Source: Bacillota bacterium
GTDB lineage: Bacteria; Bacillota; Limnochordia; Darwinibacteriales; DTU012
DNA: 64,000 nucleotides
Assembly: GCA_012840925.1 (NCBI GenBank)
Contig: DUVS01000027.1
Coordinates: 1-64,000, forward strand
Direction: 5' to 3'
How positions within the stretch are numbered: the first letter of the stretch is position 1; each line of letters begins with the position of its first letter. Shown here one piece after another: positions 36,130-46,059 of the stretch. Under the pieces are notes generated by a model. It saw only the letters and a program-made list of their open reading frames with translations, had not been told where the DNA came from and searched no databases. The position numbers and the translations under genes are program-made.

Positions 36130-37993
36130 TCACTGTGGTTTGGGGATATACTTCGGCATTGGGGGCCGGAATCTGGTCGATGATCCGGGAACCGGATCCG
36201 GCTGTTTCCACCCTGAATCCAGCTTCTGTCAGCAATTTCTGGGCTTCAGTCGTTGGTTTGCCCAGCACATTCGGAACCTTCACTGCCAATCTTCGGTCAA
36301 TGGTGCTCTCTTTTTCCGGTTTGACACCCAAATAGGGCATAATTTGTTCAACCAGTCGGGCAAACACCGGGCTGGCAATGATCCCGCCATAGAAAGCTCC
36401 TTGCGGTTCCCACAACACCAACAGCCCAACAATCTTGGGATCATCTTCCGGGGCGTAACCGGCAAAGGAAGTAACGGTTTTTGAATGTGAATAACGGCCA
36501 TGTTCGACCAATTGGGCTGTGCCTGTCTTTCCTGCTACAGCATATCCCTTTACGTCTGCTTTCTTTCCGGATCCATTGGCGATAACCGAACGCAGGACCT
36601 TGCTGACCATACTGGCGATGTTCTGATCCAAAATTCGTTCCGGCGGAGGAATATCAGGGCTGAACTCACCCTCTTCAGTACGAATCGCTTTAACATAATG
36701 GGGAACACAGAAGATGCCGTCATTGGCTATCGTCGCAAACGCGGCCAAAAGCTGCAGCGGAGTACATGTCATGCCCTGGCCAAAGCCAATATTTGCCCAG
36801 GTAACCAGCGGTATCTTTTCTGACGGGGGCCGTACTGTCCCCGGAGCTTCACCAGGAAAGTCAACACCGAGGCGATCACCAAACTTAAACGTCTTCAAAT
36901 AATGGTAAAACCTTTCCCCGCCCAGATCAATGCCTAATTTGGCATAGAACGGGTTACATGAATTCTCTAATGTTTGGGTAAATGACTGTGGGCCGTGGCC
37001 GCCCCTGTTCCAGCACCGAATCATCCATCCCGATACTTTGATATAACCCGGATCAAAGAAGTGCGTGTTCAGAGTTGCCACCCCAGAGTCCAAAGCTGCT
37101 GCCGCTGTCACCGCCTTGAATGTGGATCCCGGTTCGTAAGTATCAGTAACCACTATGTTTCGGCGGTTCTCAATTGGATAAGCATTATAGTCCAGAAGAT
37201 CATAAGTAGGATAGATGGCATTGGCTAAAATCTCCCCTGTTTTTGGATCTGCAATCGCAATTAAGCCTAACCGCGATCCTGTCTCCAAACAGGCTCGCCT
37301 TACTTCCTTTTCGGCAATCTGTTGGATATAGAAATCCAGAGTCAAAACCAGATCAGCCCCATCAACACTGGGTGTGTAGGCTTTGATCCCATGCTCAATG
37401 ATTTGGCCGATGGCATCCCGTTCAAAGATAGCCTCTCCCCTAACCCCCCGCAGGTAGTTGTCATAAAAGAGCTCAATTCCCTCCAACCCCTCATTGTCAA
37501 TGCCAACAATACCAAGCACCTGAGGGGCCAATGAGCCATAAGGGTAAAACCGTTCCGGGTTCTCAACCACTCCAATTCCGGGAAGGTTTGCCTGATGAAC
37601 CGCCATGGCCTCTTCATTAGTGACACGCTTTTTGATCCATTCGCTGGCAGTATTTTTTTTCAGGCGCTGCAGCACAAATTCCCGATCCAGCGCCAGAATT
37701 TCGCTCAGTTTTGTCGCTGTGTACTCTTTGTCCTGGACTTGATTGGGAACTGCGTACACAGCATTGGCACTAACCGAAATGGCCAGAGGGATCCCGTTCC
37801 TGTCATAGATGGTGCCTCGTTTGGCATCGACAGGTATGGACTGGAGCCGCTGGTCCATAGCCTTGCCGACAAAAAAACTATTGCGGGCCAGCTGAATATA
37901 AACCAGTCTTCCGCTCAACAGCAGAACGCTGGCGGTGATAATCACAAATAAGAGCATAATCCGTTTGGCTACCAACGCACTTGAGACACGCAT
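36065..37993 (-). CDS. Penicillin-binding protein with C-terminal PASTA domain (SpoVD/PBP2-like)
   Basis: PGSTFKAVTAAAAL (SxxK), SCN, VAGKTGTAQ (KTG); PASTA VKVPNVLGKPTTEAQKLLTEAGF. Confidence 0.93.
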   Translation of the reverse strand: MRVSSALVAKRIMLLFVIITASVLLLSGRLVYIQLARNSFFVGKAMDQRLQSIPVDAKRGTIYDRNGIPLAISVSANAVYAVPNQVQDKEYTATKLSEILALDREFVLQRLKKNTASEWIKKRVTNEEAMAVHQANLPGIGVVENPERFYPYGSLAPQVLGIVGIDNEGLEGIELFYDNYLRGVRGEAIFERDAIGQIIEHGIKAYTPSVDGADLVLTLDFYIQQIAEKEVRRACLETGSRLGLIAIADPKTGEILANAIYPTYDLLDYNAYPIENRRNIVVTDTYEPGSTFKAVTAAAALDSGVATLNTHFFDPGYIKVSGWMIRCWNRGGHGPQSFTQTLENSCNPFYAKLGIDLGGERFYHYLKTFKFGDRLGVDFPGEAPGTVRPPSEKIPLVTWANIGFGQGMTCTPLQLLAAFATIANDGIFCVPHYVKAIRTEEGEFSPDIPPPERILDQNIASMVSKVLRSVIANGSGKKADVKGYAVAGKTGTAQLVEHGRYSHSKTVTSFAGYAPEDDPKIVGLLVLWEPQGAFYGGIIASPVFARLVEQIMPYLGVKPEKESTIDRRLAVKVPNVLGKPTTEAQKLLTEAGFRVETAGSGSRIIDQIPAPNAEVYPQTTVIIYTDLDYLPVYTELPDPIGV

Positions 37994-38005
37994 CGCATCG
38001 CCCCC

Positions 38006-39148
38006 TTAGAACAACCTGGCAAAGAACTGGATGATCCTGTTCCAAATCCTGCGCAGAAAAGAAGCCAGACCGGTGCTCTGGTCTGATACTAAATCCATTC
38101 TGCCGTATTCTTCGCCAGCCCGCACAACAACCAATTCGCCAATTTTATCTCCTTTTTCAAGCGGCGCCCGCACCGAAGCAAGTTCGACTTTCGTTTCGAT
38201 CTGGCGATCCTGTTCGTTAAAGACAAAGAGCGACAAATCTTGTGGCAACACTGCACCCACCAGGTGAGTCACCCCGTCCGGTACGTTGACCCTGGTAATC
38301 ACCTCATCCTTGGGAATTACCGTTTCCAGTCTGTCATAAGCGTACTCTACCAGCGCCTCCGATTCCTCATTGCGGACTTCCCGGCTGGGAGCACCAAGAA
38401 CCACAACAATCAAGTTCCGGCCTTCGCGGTTGACACTTGTAATCAACGTGTGCCCAGCGGGAGTTGTAGCCCCTGTTTTGATGCCATTTACCCCTTCAAC
38501 TTCATGGAGCAGCACATTTGAGTTGCGGATGGTTTTGTTTTGAGGCTTAAGGTCATACTCTTTTGTTGAAACAAAACGGCAAAACAACTCATTTTCCATG
38601 GCAAAACGTGACAAGAGTGCCATTTCATATGCAGTGGAGTAATTACCGCTGAAGATAGATAAGAGACCGGTCGCATCCACGAAATTGGTATCCTTCAGCC
38701 CCAGTTCTTTTGCTCTTTTGGTCATCAGCTTGGCGAATTCTTGCTCGGAGCCAGCCACGTATTCAGCTAAGGCTACCGCCGCATCATTGGCAGAAGCGAG
38801 TGCTGTTGCATAAAGCAGCTCTTCCACCGTAAACTTGTCCCCACTTTTGAGCTTGATCTCGGTCCCACCTCGACTGGCGGCATTACCACTGGCGGTAACA
38901 ACATCATCAAGGCCGATCGTACCGGCCTGCACCAATTCGCACACGTACAAGATAGTCATGATCTTTGTCAGACTGGCAATGGAACGTTGTTGATGGGGAT
39001 TCTTGGCATAAAGCACATGGTCAAAATCAGCGTCATATACTACAACGGCAACAGCTGATAAACTGGGAAACTCTGTTTGAGCACTGACTCCTATACTCCA
39101 GGTCAAACTGGCCATAAGTATAAACACGATCCATTTTCGAACAGTCAT
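38006..39148 (-). CDS. D-alanyl-D-alanine carboxypeptidase (DacF/PBP5 family)
   Basis: QRSIASLTKIMTILYV (SxxK), SANDAAVALAEYVAGS, VNGIKTGATTPAGHTL. Confidence 0.95.
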   Translation of the reverse strand: MTVRKWIVFILMASLTWSIGVSAQTEFPSLSAVAVVVYDADFDHVLYAKNPHQQRSIASLTKIMTILYVCELVQAGTIGLDDVVTASGNAASRGGTEIKLKSGDKFTVEELLYATALASANDAAVALAEYVAGSEQEFAKLMTKRAKELGLKDTNFVDATGLLSIFSGNYSTAYEMALLSRFAMENELFCRFVSTKEYDLKPQNKTIRNSNVLLHEVEGVNGIKTGATTPAGHTLITSVNREGRNLIVVVLGAPSREVRNEESEALVEYAYDRLETVIPKDEVITRVNVPDGVTHLVGAVLPQDLSLFVFNEQDRQIETKVELASVRAPLEKGDKIGELVVVRAGEEYGRMDLVSDQSTGLASFLRRIWNRIIQFFARLF

Positions 39149-39279
39149 CGCAATCCCCCTTAGCCTTTACATCAGATCATACGCCAACCAACGAAATCTT
39201 ATTACGCTTAAGACTCACAGACTAGGCAATCGGGGCATATATTGCTAGTAATTTTGCAAATTCCAAGGAGTGGTCTACG

Positions 39280-40323
39280 TTGGAAATCAAGCTCTTCGAC
39301 AAGCACGCCTCCCTCTTTGACCACTATGTGGCAGCACACAGCCATGGAGATCTGCTGCAGACAACCTATTGGGGCAAGCTGAAATCTATGACCGGATGGG
39401 AGTCTTTTCCTTTGGGTGTTGTAAAGACTGGACAGCTGTGTGCCAGCGCGCTCCTGTTGAAACGAAAAATACCCCTGACGGGTAAATGCATCCTTTATTC
39501 ACCAAGAGGACCGCTTTTTTCCAGCAGAGAAGCTCTGGAGTATTTAACAGCAGCGGTTGCTGATTTGGGCAAATCCCATGGCGCTTTGTTTTGGAAAATG
39601 GATCCAGCTATTCCGAAAGGAGATCCACTTTGGGATCAATTTGCCCATGAACATCTTCACAAAGTAGACATCGGCCTGGACTTCGATGGGGTGCAGCCTG
39701 GTTTTATCATGGAATTGGACCTGCGCCCTTCACTAGACACCATTTTTGCCAATATGAAAAGCAAAACTCGCTATAACATCCGCTATGCCCAGCGAAAGGG
39801 AGTCAAAGTCAAGCTGAGCCGAGCCAAGAGCGATCTGGCAATCTTTTATCCCCTATTACAGGAAACTGCAGCTCGGGATCAGTTTTCGATCCGCTCCTAT
39901 GCCTATTTTGAGCATCTCTGGGATTGCCTTGTTCCCCACCGTACCGCCCAACTGTTCCTTGCTTATCACCATGAAGAGCCACTCGCCGGAGCCATTGCCT
40001 TCCGCCTTGGCAAGCGGGCATGGTATGTTTATGGAGCTTCAGCAAACCTGAAACGGAATCTTCAAGCCAGTTATGCCATGCAATGGGAGATGATCCGCTG
40101 GGCCAAAAGCCTAGGATGTACTGTATACGACTTTCGGGGCGTATCGGGAAATCTCAATACTGAACATCCGCTCTACGGGTTATACCGCTTTAAGGAAGGC
40201 TTTGGAGCTAAACTGGTGGAATATGTCGGTGAATTCGATCTGCCATTGTCAGCTCTGTACCGGTTATGGAACCCGGGAATCAATTTATTCAAGAAGTTCA
40301 GCGGAAAGATTCAACGAGGATGA
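39280..40323 (+). CDS. FemAB/FemX-like peptidoglycan bridge aminoacyltransferase family protein
   Basis: DLLQTTYWGKLKSMTGWE...ILYSPRGPLF...MKSKTRYNIRYAQRKGVKV...YDFRGVSGNLNTEHPLYGLYRFKEGFGAKLVEYVGEFDLP; TTG start with AAGGAGTG. Confidence 0.9.
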   Translation: MEIKLFDKHASLFDHYVAAHSHGDLLQTTYWGKLKSMTGWESFPLGVVKTGQLCASALLLKRKIPLTGKCILYSPRGPLFSSREALEYLTAAVADLGKSHGALFWKMDPAIPKGDPLWDQFAHEHLHKVDIGLDFDGVQPGFIMELDLRPSLDTIFANMKSKTRYNIRYAQRKGVKVKLSRAKSDLAIFYPLLQETAARDQFSIRSYAYFEHLWDCLVPHRTAQLFLAYHHEEPLAGAIAFRLGKRAWYVYGASANLKRNLQASYAMQWEMIRWAKSLGCTVYDFRGVSGNLNTEHPLYGLYRFKEGFGAKLVEYVGEFDLPLSALYRLWNPGINLFKKFSGKIQRG

Positions 40324-41555
40324 ATAACCAAATGGAATGGGTAGGCCCAACGTGGGTTGCAGTAAACCTCGATGCCATCAGGCATAATTTAGCTACCCTC
40401 AAAACCCTCACCAAAGCCAGGCTCTGCCCGGTAATCAAAAGCGATGCTTATGGACATGGGCTGGCTGTAATTGGCATGTTTCTTCAACAGGAAGGGATTC
40501 GTTACCTTGCAGTCAGTGATCTGGATGAAGCCATTGCAGTCCGCCGCTGCGGTGTAACAATTCCTATTCTGGTTTTGACACCAATTTTACCTCAACAAGC
40601 TCGGCAGATTGTGCTCCATGATCTCACAGCAACAGTGACCTCCAAGTTACTAATTAATGTGCTGGCGGAAATTGGCAGGGTTTACCACCGCGTGGTCAAG
40701 ATCCATCTCAAAATCAATACTGGCATGAACCGGATCGGGATTGTACCAGAGTATGCCCTTGATTACGCACAAACAATCTCCAAATGTAAATACCTGCGGC
40801 TTGAAGGTGTATACACCCATTTTGCCGATGCCGATCGCATAAACAGCTTTACCAAAAGGCAGCTGCAGCGGCTGTTAACTGTGAAATCAGCATTTGCCAG
40901 CCTTGAGCTTGATGATCTGCTTTGGCATGCAGCTGGTTCCTCGGCTTTCTTTTCCTTTCCTGAAAGCCATCTGGACCAAGTGCGGTTAGGCTCCGCCATA
41001 TTTGGCCAAACACGGGCAAAACTGCCGTCAAACGTTATCCTCAGGAATACATGGAATCTCTACACACGGATCATTCAAGTTCAGAGAGTTGCCAAAGGAG
41101 AACCAGTTGGCTATAATCAAAGGTATACAGCTAAACGCAATTCGATCATTGGTGTAATCCCCATCGGATATGGTGATGGACTGGGAGTAATACCTGATAA
41201 CTACGATTTGTGGCGGCACCTGCGTTCAGCCTTGGTACAGCTAATCCACAAGCCCCATTGGGTATCCATTGATAACCGCGAGCTTCCAATTGTTGGAAAA
41301 ATTGCCATGGGCCTAAGCTGTATTGATTTGACAGAGCATCCCCAGGCACTGGATCTCTCTGGAGCTGTCGTCCAGGTTCATGCCCGCCGCACTACAATCA
41401 ACCACCGCCTACCCAAGGTTTACACCATCGACAGCAAGCCAGCGTTGATCCACTGGCATGACCAGTACTGGCAGCCAGTGATCAAAGACAATCAGCTATA
41501 TGCCAGGGCTATCAGCCCCAGGACAGCTGTGGAAATTCTTAAACGGAGGAATTGA
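40320..41555 (+). CDS. alr: Alanine racemase
   Basis: AVNLDAIRHNLATLK..LCPVIKSDAYGHGLAVIGMFL..KINTGMNRIGI..GYGDGLG; ATGA overlap with upstream gene. Confidence 0.95.
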   Translation: MNNQMEWVGPTWVAVNLDAIRHNLATLKTLTKARLCPVIKSDAYGHGLAVIGMFLQQEGIRYLAVSDLDEAIAVRRCGVTIPILVLTPILPQQARQIVLHDLTATVTSKLLINVLAEIGRVYHRVVKIHLKINTGMNRIGIVPEYALDYAQTISKCKYLRLEGVYTHFADADRINSFTKRQLQRLLTVKSAFASLELDDLLWHAAGSSAFFSFPESHLDQVRLGSAIFGQTRAKLPSNVILRNTWNLYTRIIQVQRVAKGEPVGYNQRYTAKRNSIIGVIPIGYGDGLGVIPDNYDLWRHLRSALVQLIHKPHWVSIDNRELPIVGKIAMGLSCIDLTEHPQALDLSGAVVQVHARRTTINHRLPKVYTIDSKPALIHWHDQYWQPVIKDNQLYARAISPRTAVEILKRRN

Positions 41556-41556
41556 T

Positions 41557-42423
41557 ATGAGCGGTACTGGTGGGAAATTTTGGAAATGGGTTTTCATATT
41601 GGTAGTAGTGACAGCCGTGATTCGTATTGCCCTCATTGGCTTGAATCGAGTGCAGCTAGGCTCGGCGATTGCTCTCATCAATATTGAAGGAGTTATCGAT
41701 GGATCTAATCTAGCCAGATCCAGTGGAGCTTTAGAACAACTGCGAGCAGCAGAAGAAGATCCCCAAATCAAAGCAGTCATACTGCGCATCAACAGCCCGG
41801 GCGGCTCAGCTGCTACCAGCCAGGAACTCTATCATACGATTTTGCGTATTCGGCAACGAGGTATTCCCGTAGTAGCATCCCTTGGTGATATCGCCGCCTC
41901 AGGTGGGTATTACGCAGCAGCTGCCGCTGATTATATCTACTCCAGTGGGTCAACCATCACCGGTTCGATTGGAGTGATCATGCAGGCCGTTAACTTTGAA
42001 GAGCTTTACGCCAAACTAGGAATCGATGTCCAGGTCATAAAATCAGGGGAGTTCAAAGATACCGGCTCCTCCTTCCGCCCCCTTACTGAAGAGGAAACGG
42101 AACTGTTATCAGAAATGATTCACGATGCCTGGGATCAATTTGTTGAGGATGTGGCTAAGGCAAGAAACCTTGAGCGAGGGCAAGTGGAAGCTGTGGCTGA
42201 TGGCCGGATTCTCACCGGCAGGCAAGCATTGCACGCCGGGTTGGTTGATGCCCTTGGTGATCTTGAAAATGCAACACAAAAGGCTTTGGAATTAGCCGGC
42301 ATCACCGGATCATACTATATTCGAACCTATCAGAAAGAGCAAAGCCTGCTGCAGCGTCTGTTGTCCACATTTACAGACCTTTTCCCCAAGGCTGGGATGA
42401 GTCTGCGTTATCAGTCAATTTGA
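41557..42423 (+). CDS. sppA: Signal peptide peptidase SppA
   Basis: IKAVILRINSPGGSAATSQELYHTI..IPVVASLGDIAASGGYYAAAAADYIYSSGSTITGSIGVIMQ. Confidence 0.95.
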   Translation: MSGTGGKFWKWVFILVVVTAVIRIALIGLNRVQLGSAIALINIEGVIDGSNLARSSGALEQLRAAEEDPQIKAVILRINSPGGSAATSQELYHTILRIRQRGIPVVASLGDIAASGGYYAAAAADYIYSSGSTITGSIGVIMQAVNFEELYAKLGIDVQVIKSGEFKDTGSSFRPLTEEETELLSEMIHDAWDQFVEDVAKARNLERGQVEAVADGRILTGRQALHAGLVDALGDLENATQKALELAGITGSYYIRTYQKEQSLLQRLLSTFTDLFPKAGMSLRYQSI

Positions 42424-42471
42424 CAACCATGCCCATACCCGGTATCATAAAACCATAGAGGTGAATCTGCT

Positions 42472-42738
42472 ATGGGTGATAACGGAGGCAAGAACAAGCT
42501 GATCCAACGCTTAAAAAGAGTGGAAGGACAGATCCGGGGTATTCAAAGAATGATTGTGGATGAGCAAAACTGTATAGAAATCCTGACTCAAGTGGCTGCA
42601 GCGCGAGCTGCCTTAGATCGCGTCGGTATGATCATCTTTGAAGAACACAGCCATACCTGCCTGCTGAAGGCAATTGAAGAAGGCCAGGACGATGCCATTG
42701 ATGAGTTGATGCATGCGCTAAAACGCTTCATGAAGTAA
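42472..42738 (+). CDS. CsoR/RcnR (DUF156) family metal-sensing repressor
   Basis: LIQRLKRVEGQIRGIQRMIVDEQNCIEILTQVAAARAALDRVGMIIFEEHSHTCLLKAI; C..HxxxC ligands retained. Confidence 0.93.
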   Translation: MGDNGGKNKLIQRLKRVEGQIRGIQRMIVDEQNCIEILTQVAAARAALDRVGMIIFEEHSHTCLLKAIEEGQDDAIDELMHALKRFMK

Positions 42739-42790
42739 TCGGATCTCTTCCCCACCCACAGTTGATTTGAATGTGAGCACAACGTATAAG

Positions 42791-42822
42791 AAACGAGCAT
42801 GTTAACACCATGCTCGTTTCTT
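42791..42822. terminator. Rho-independent terminator between convergent genes
   Basis: AAACGAGCATG TTAACAC CATGCTCGTTT CTTT. Confidence 0.85.
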
Positions 42823-43838
42823 TATGGCAGCAAATCAAGAGGATTGATGGTTTGACCATTATGTTTGATCCTGAAGTCAAGGTGAGGCCCTGTTGAAAGG
42901 CCTGTCGAACCAACACGGGCTATGGGCTGGTTTGCTGTGACCACCTCACCCTTTTTAACCAGCAATTGTGAGTTATGCCCATACCAGGTCGTATACCCAC
43001 CACCATGGTCAATAACTACTCCATATCCATAATCGCCCATCCATTCGGCCTGAATCACAATTCCTCCAGCGGCAGCTCTAACCAATGTTCCCTTGGATGC
43101 AGCGATATCAATGCCACCGTGGAAGTGCCGCACCTTGGTGATGGGATGATCCCGCCAACCGTAGGGCGAGGAAATCAGGCCAGAAACAGGCCAAATAAAC
43201 CTCGGTGGCTGATTGGCGCCAGCCATCGCCGGCACCGACGCAGCTGAACTGGCGGGTATCGACAGCAGCTGGCCTGCCCGAATCCTGTTGGGATCACTGA
43301 TGGAATTATACTCGGCCAAATCCGAAGCAGAAAGGCCAAATTTCTTAGCAATGACGGACAAATTCTCGCCCTTCTGAACAATATACTCCTGGTCAATTTC
43401 AGCTACAGGAATTGCAAGCTGCTGGCCCGGATGAATCACTGTCGATGACAACTGATTATGGGCCATCAATTCTGCTACCGAAACATCATGAGCCCTGGCG
43501 ATATACGACAACGTATCGCCGCCTTTGACAACGTAGATTCGCTGCTTGTTTGCACCTGCCTGGAGAGCAGCGATGGTTTGCGGCCCAACTATGCCGTCCA
43601 CTGCCAGTCCATGTTCTTTTTGAAACTGACGCACTACCTTATCCGTCTGTGACCCGAAAATTCCGTCAACTGCAATATCATAGCCAAGGGCATACAGATA
43701 TTCCTGCAGGACACGGACATCATCTCCGCGCAGGCCGGATTTCAGGTAACGAGCGCCTAAACCATCAACAATACTTGCCGGCATCAGCACAGCTAACATC
43801 ATGACAATAATCAATGAGACGATTAACCTGGCTTTCAT
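42822..43838 (-). CDS. Exported M23 endopeptidase with PG_binding_1 and two LysM domains
   Basis: SGLRGDDVRVLQEYLYALGYDIAVDGIFGSQTDKVVRQFQ; two LysM (VVKGGDTLSYIARAHDVS, IVQKGENLSVIAKKFGLS); HFHGGIDIAASKGTLVRAAAGGIV..GPHLDFRI. Confidence 0.95.
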   Translation of the reverse strand: MKARLIVSLIIVMMLAVLMPASIVDGLGARYLKSGLRGDDVRVLQEYLYALGYDIAVDGIFGSQTDKVVRQFQKEHGLAVDGIVGPQTIAALQAGANKQRIYVVKGGDTLSYIARAHDVSVAELMAHNQLSSTVIHPGQQLAIPVAEIDQEYIVQKGENLSVIAKKFGLSASDLAEYNSISDPNRIRAGQLLSIPASSAASVPAMAGANQPPRFIWPVSGLISSPYGWRDHPITKVRHFHGGIDIAASKGTLVRAAAGGIVIQAEWMGDYGYGVVIDHGGGYTTWYGHNSQLLVKKGEVVTANQPIARVGSTGLSTGPHLDFRIKHNGQTINPLDLLP

Positions 43839-44000
43839 GGTTCCCTCCCGGACAAATCCGTACGTAATATTTTTCCTCTACATGAAAGTATTGGTTTAAT
43901 CGTCTCATTTTATTCTTCGGCGCCAATACTGGCTGCACTCGCAGCTGCTTATGCAGTTCGCTTACCATCCAATCCTTGGCAAAGAACACTTAAGGAACGC

Positions 44001-44912
44001 TTACCAGGATTCCAGGTAATGATAGGCACTCATGGCCGCCACCGCTCCGTCCCCAGCTGCTGTGACAATCTGCCGCAAAGCTGTGTCGCGCACATCCCCT
44101 ATGGCAAACACCCCAGGAATCTTGGTAGCCATGTTGGAATTAGTCTCGATATAACCGCTGGCGTTAAGCAACCCGGTATGCTTGAGGAATTCTGTATTCG
44201 GCAAGTAGCCAATATAGATAAACACGCCGTCAGTATCCAATGCGGAGTCTTCACCAGTCTTGACATTCTTGACTTTCACTTTGCTGACTTTGGCATCTCC
44301 GACTATTTCCTCCACTACTGTATCCCAAAGCACATGAATTTTGGGGTTGGCAAAGGCTCGTTCCTGCAAGATAGGTGCTGCTCTCAATTGATCACGTCTA
44401 TGAATGATGGTGACCCGGGATGCAAACCGCGTGAGAAAGACGCCCTCCTCTACCGCTGAGTCACCACCACCTACAACCACAACCTCCTTGTTACGGAAGA
44501 AGGCCCCGTCACAAGTGGCGCAATAGGATACACCGCGCCCGGCATATTGCTGCTCTCCGGGAACGTTAAGTTTCCTAGGTTGGGCGCCAGTGGCTATGAT
44601 CAGAGCTCGGGCTTTAATCGCAGTTCCATCACCTAGCTTGATTATTTTCACCCGCTCGGTCAGATCAATTCCGACTGCCTCAGCCTGCTTCCATTCTGTA
44701 CCAAACTCCAGGGTATGTTCATACATCAGCTCAGACAGCTGTGGGCCGGTAATCATCTTATATCCGGGGTAATTTTCGATTTCCAATGTATTCTGCATTT
44801 GCCCGCCGGGCAGTCCTTTGTCAATGATAATCGTCCTCAGTCTGGCTCTACCAGCATACATGCCTGCAGTCAGGCCGCCGGGGCCACCGCCAATAATCGC
44901 TATATCATACAT
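44001..44912 (-). CDS. trxB: Thioredoxin-disulfide reductase
   Basis: MYDIAIIGGGPGGLTAGMYAGRA; redox-active SYCATCDGAFF; VVVVGGGDSAVEEGVFL. Confidence 0.96.
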   Translation of the reverse strand: MYDIAIIGGGPGGLTAGMYAGRARLRTIIIDKGLPGGQMQNTLEIENYPGYKMITGPQLSELMYEHTLEFGTEWKQAEAVGIDLTERVKIIKLGDGTAIKARALIIATGAQPRKLNVPGEQQYAGRGVSYCATCDGAFFRNKEVVVVGGGDSAVEEGVFLTRFASRVTIIHRRDQLRAAPILQERAFANPKIHVLWDTVVEEIVGDAKVSKVKVKNVKTGEDSALDTDGVFIYIGYLPNTEFLKHTGLLNASGYIETNSNMATKIPGVFAIGDVRDTALRQIVTAAGDGAVAAMSAYHYLESW

Positions 44913-45005
44913 GCTACCACTCCTTCCATCGGTTCTACAAAAGCCGGAAAGACAAAAACAGACTAACTGTATTATAGCAGTTAGTCTGTTCCTAAGCAAG
45001 CAAGG

Positions 45006-46040
45006 CTATAGCAGCGTAATCCGATCAGCCAAACCAGATGACACCCAAATATTCCCGTCTTGATTCACGATAATTGCTTCATAACCTGGCAGCCCTTCGA
45101 TCAGCTCTTTCCCCCTGTCCATACCCAGCACAAAAACCGCTGTGGACAAAGCGTCGGCATCGACAGCCTGGGCTCCATAGATGGTAACACTGATCACGCC
45201 TTGAGCTGGGTATCCGCTTTCGGGATCTATTATATGATGATATCGGACTCCATCGTCAATGAAATATCGCTCATAGTCACCTGAAGTAACAATCGTCTTA
45301 CTTTTGAGCTCAACAATCGCAATCAGTTCTTCAGATTCGCGAGGATGCTGCACGCCAACCCGCCAGGCACTGCCATCAGGCTTGGCACCGATGGTGGTAA
45401 TATCTCCACCAGCATAGATCATGCCACTTTTGATGCCCTTTGCCTCTAGCACTTTCCGGGCCCGATCAACCGCATATCCCTTGGCAATTCCTCCCAGATC
45501 TATAACGGTACCGGAAGGAATTCGCACTCTGTTTGCATCTGCATCAATCTCCAAACCCTGATATCCTACTGAGCCAAGTGCCTCATCAAGCTCCATCTCA
45601 GATGGAACCTGATTGGTACCGGTTCCGAAACCCCAAAGGTCGATCAGGCGCCCAACAGTAATATCAAAGGCCCCATTGCTGATCTCACTGTAATGAAGGG
45701 CTTGTTCTAAAAGAACAATTACTTCCTCCGTAACGGCAACCCACTGTCCTGCCTGTTGGTTGATTCTGGTAACCACACTGTCCTGAAGATGCCTGGAAAA
45801 TGCCTTTTCTACCCTTTCCATCTCAGCAAATGCTGCATCAACGGCTGATTCGGCATCAACCCCGGTTGCCCTGATTTCTACAACAGTATCCATAATGAAA
45901 TTGGTTTTTGATGCTTGCTCTACACTTTGCGATTGTTCATGCTCTATGCTTTGTGATCGTTTACTTAAGGCCACTGCAACCATCAATCCGGCAATGACCA
46001 GCACAGCTGCAATATAAATATAATAATGCCTGTTTTTCAT
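45006..46040 (-). CDS. apbE: FAD:protein FMN transferase (ApbE)
   Basis: MDTVVEIRATG..ISNGAFDITVGRLIDLWGFG..IDLGGIAKGYAVDRARKVLEAKGIKSGMIYAGGDITTIGAKPDGSAWRVGVQHPR..VTSGDYERYF. Confidence 0.95.
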   Translation of the reverse strand: MKNRHYYIYIAAVLVIAGLMVAVALSKRSQSIEHEQSQSVEQASKTNFIMDTVVEIRATGVDAESAVDAAFAEMERVEKAFSRHLQDSVVTRINQQAGQWVAVTEEVIVLLEQALHYSEISNGAFDITVGRLIDLWGFGTGTNQVPSEMELDEALGSVGYQGLEIDADANRVRIPSGTVIDLGGIAKGYAVDRARKVLEAKGIKSGMIYAGGDITTIGAKPDGSAWRVGVQHPRESEELIAIVELKSKTIVTSGDYERYFIDDGVRYHHIIDPESGYPAQGVISVTIYGAQAVDADALSTAVFVLGMDRGKELIEGLPGYEAIIVNQDGNIWVSSGLADRITLL

Positions 46041-46059
46041 GGAACCGTCCTTCAAACCT

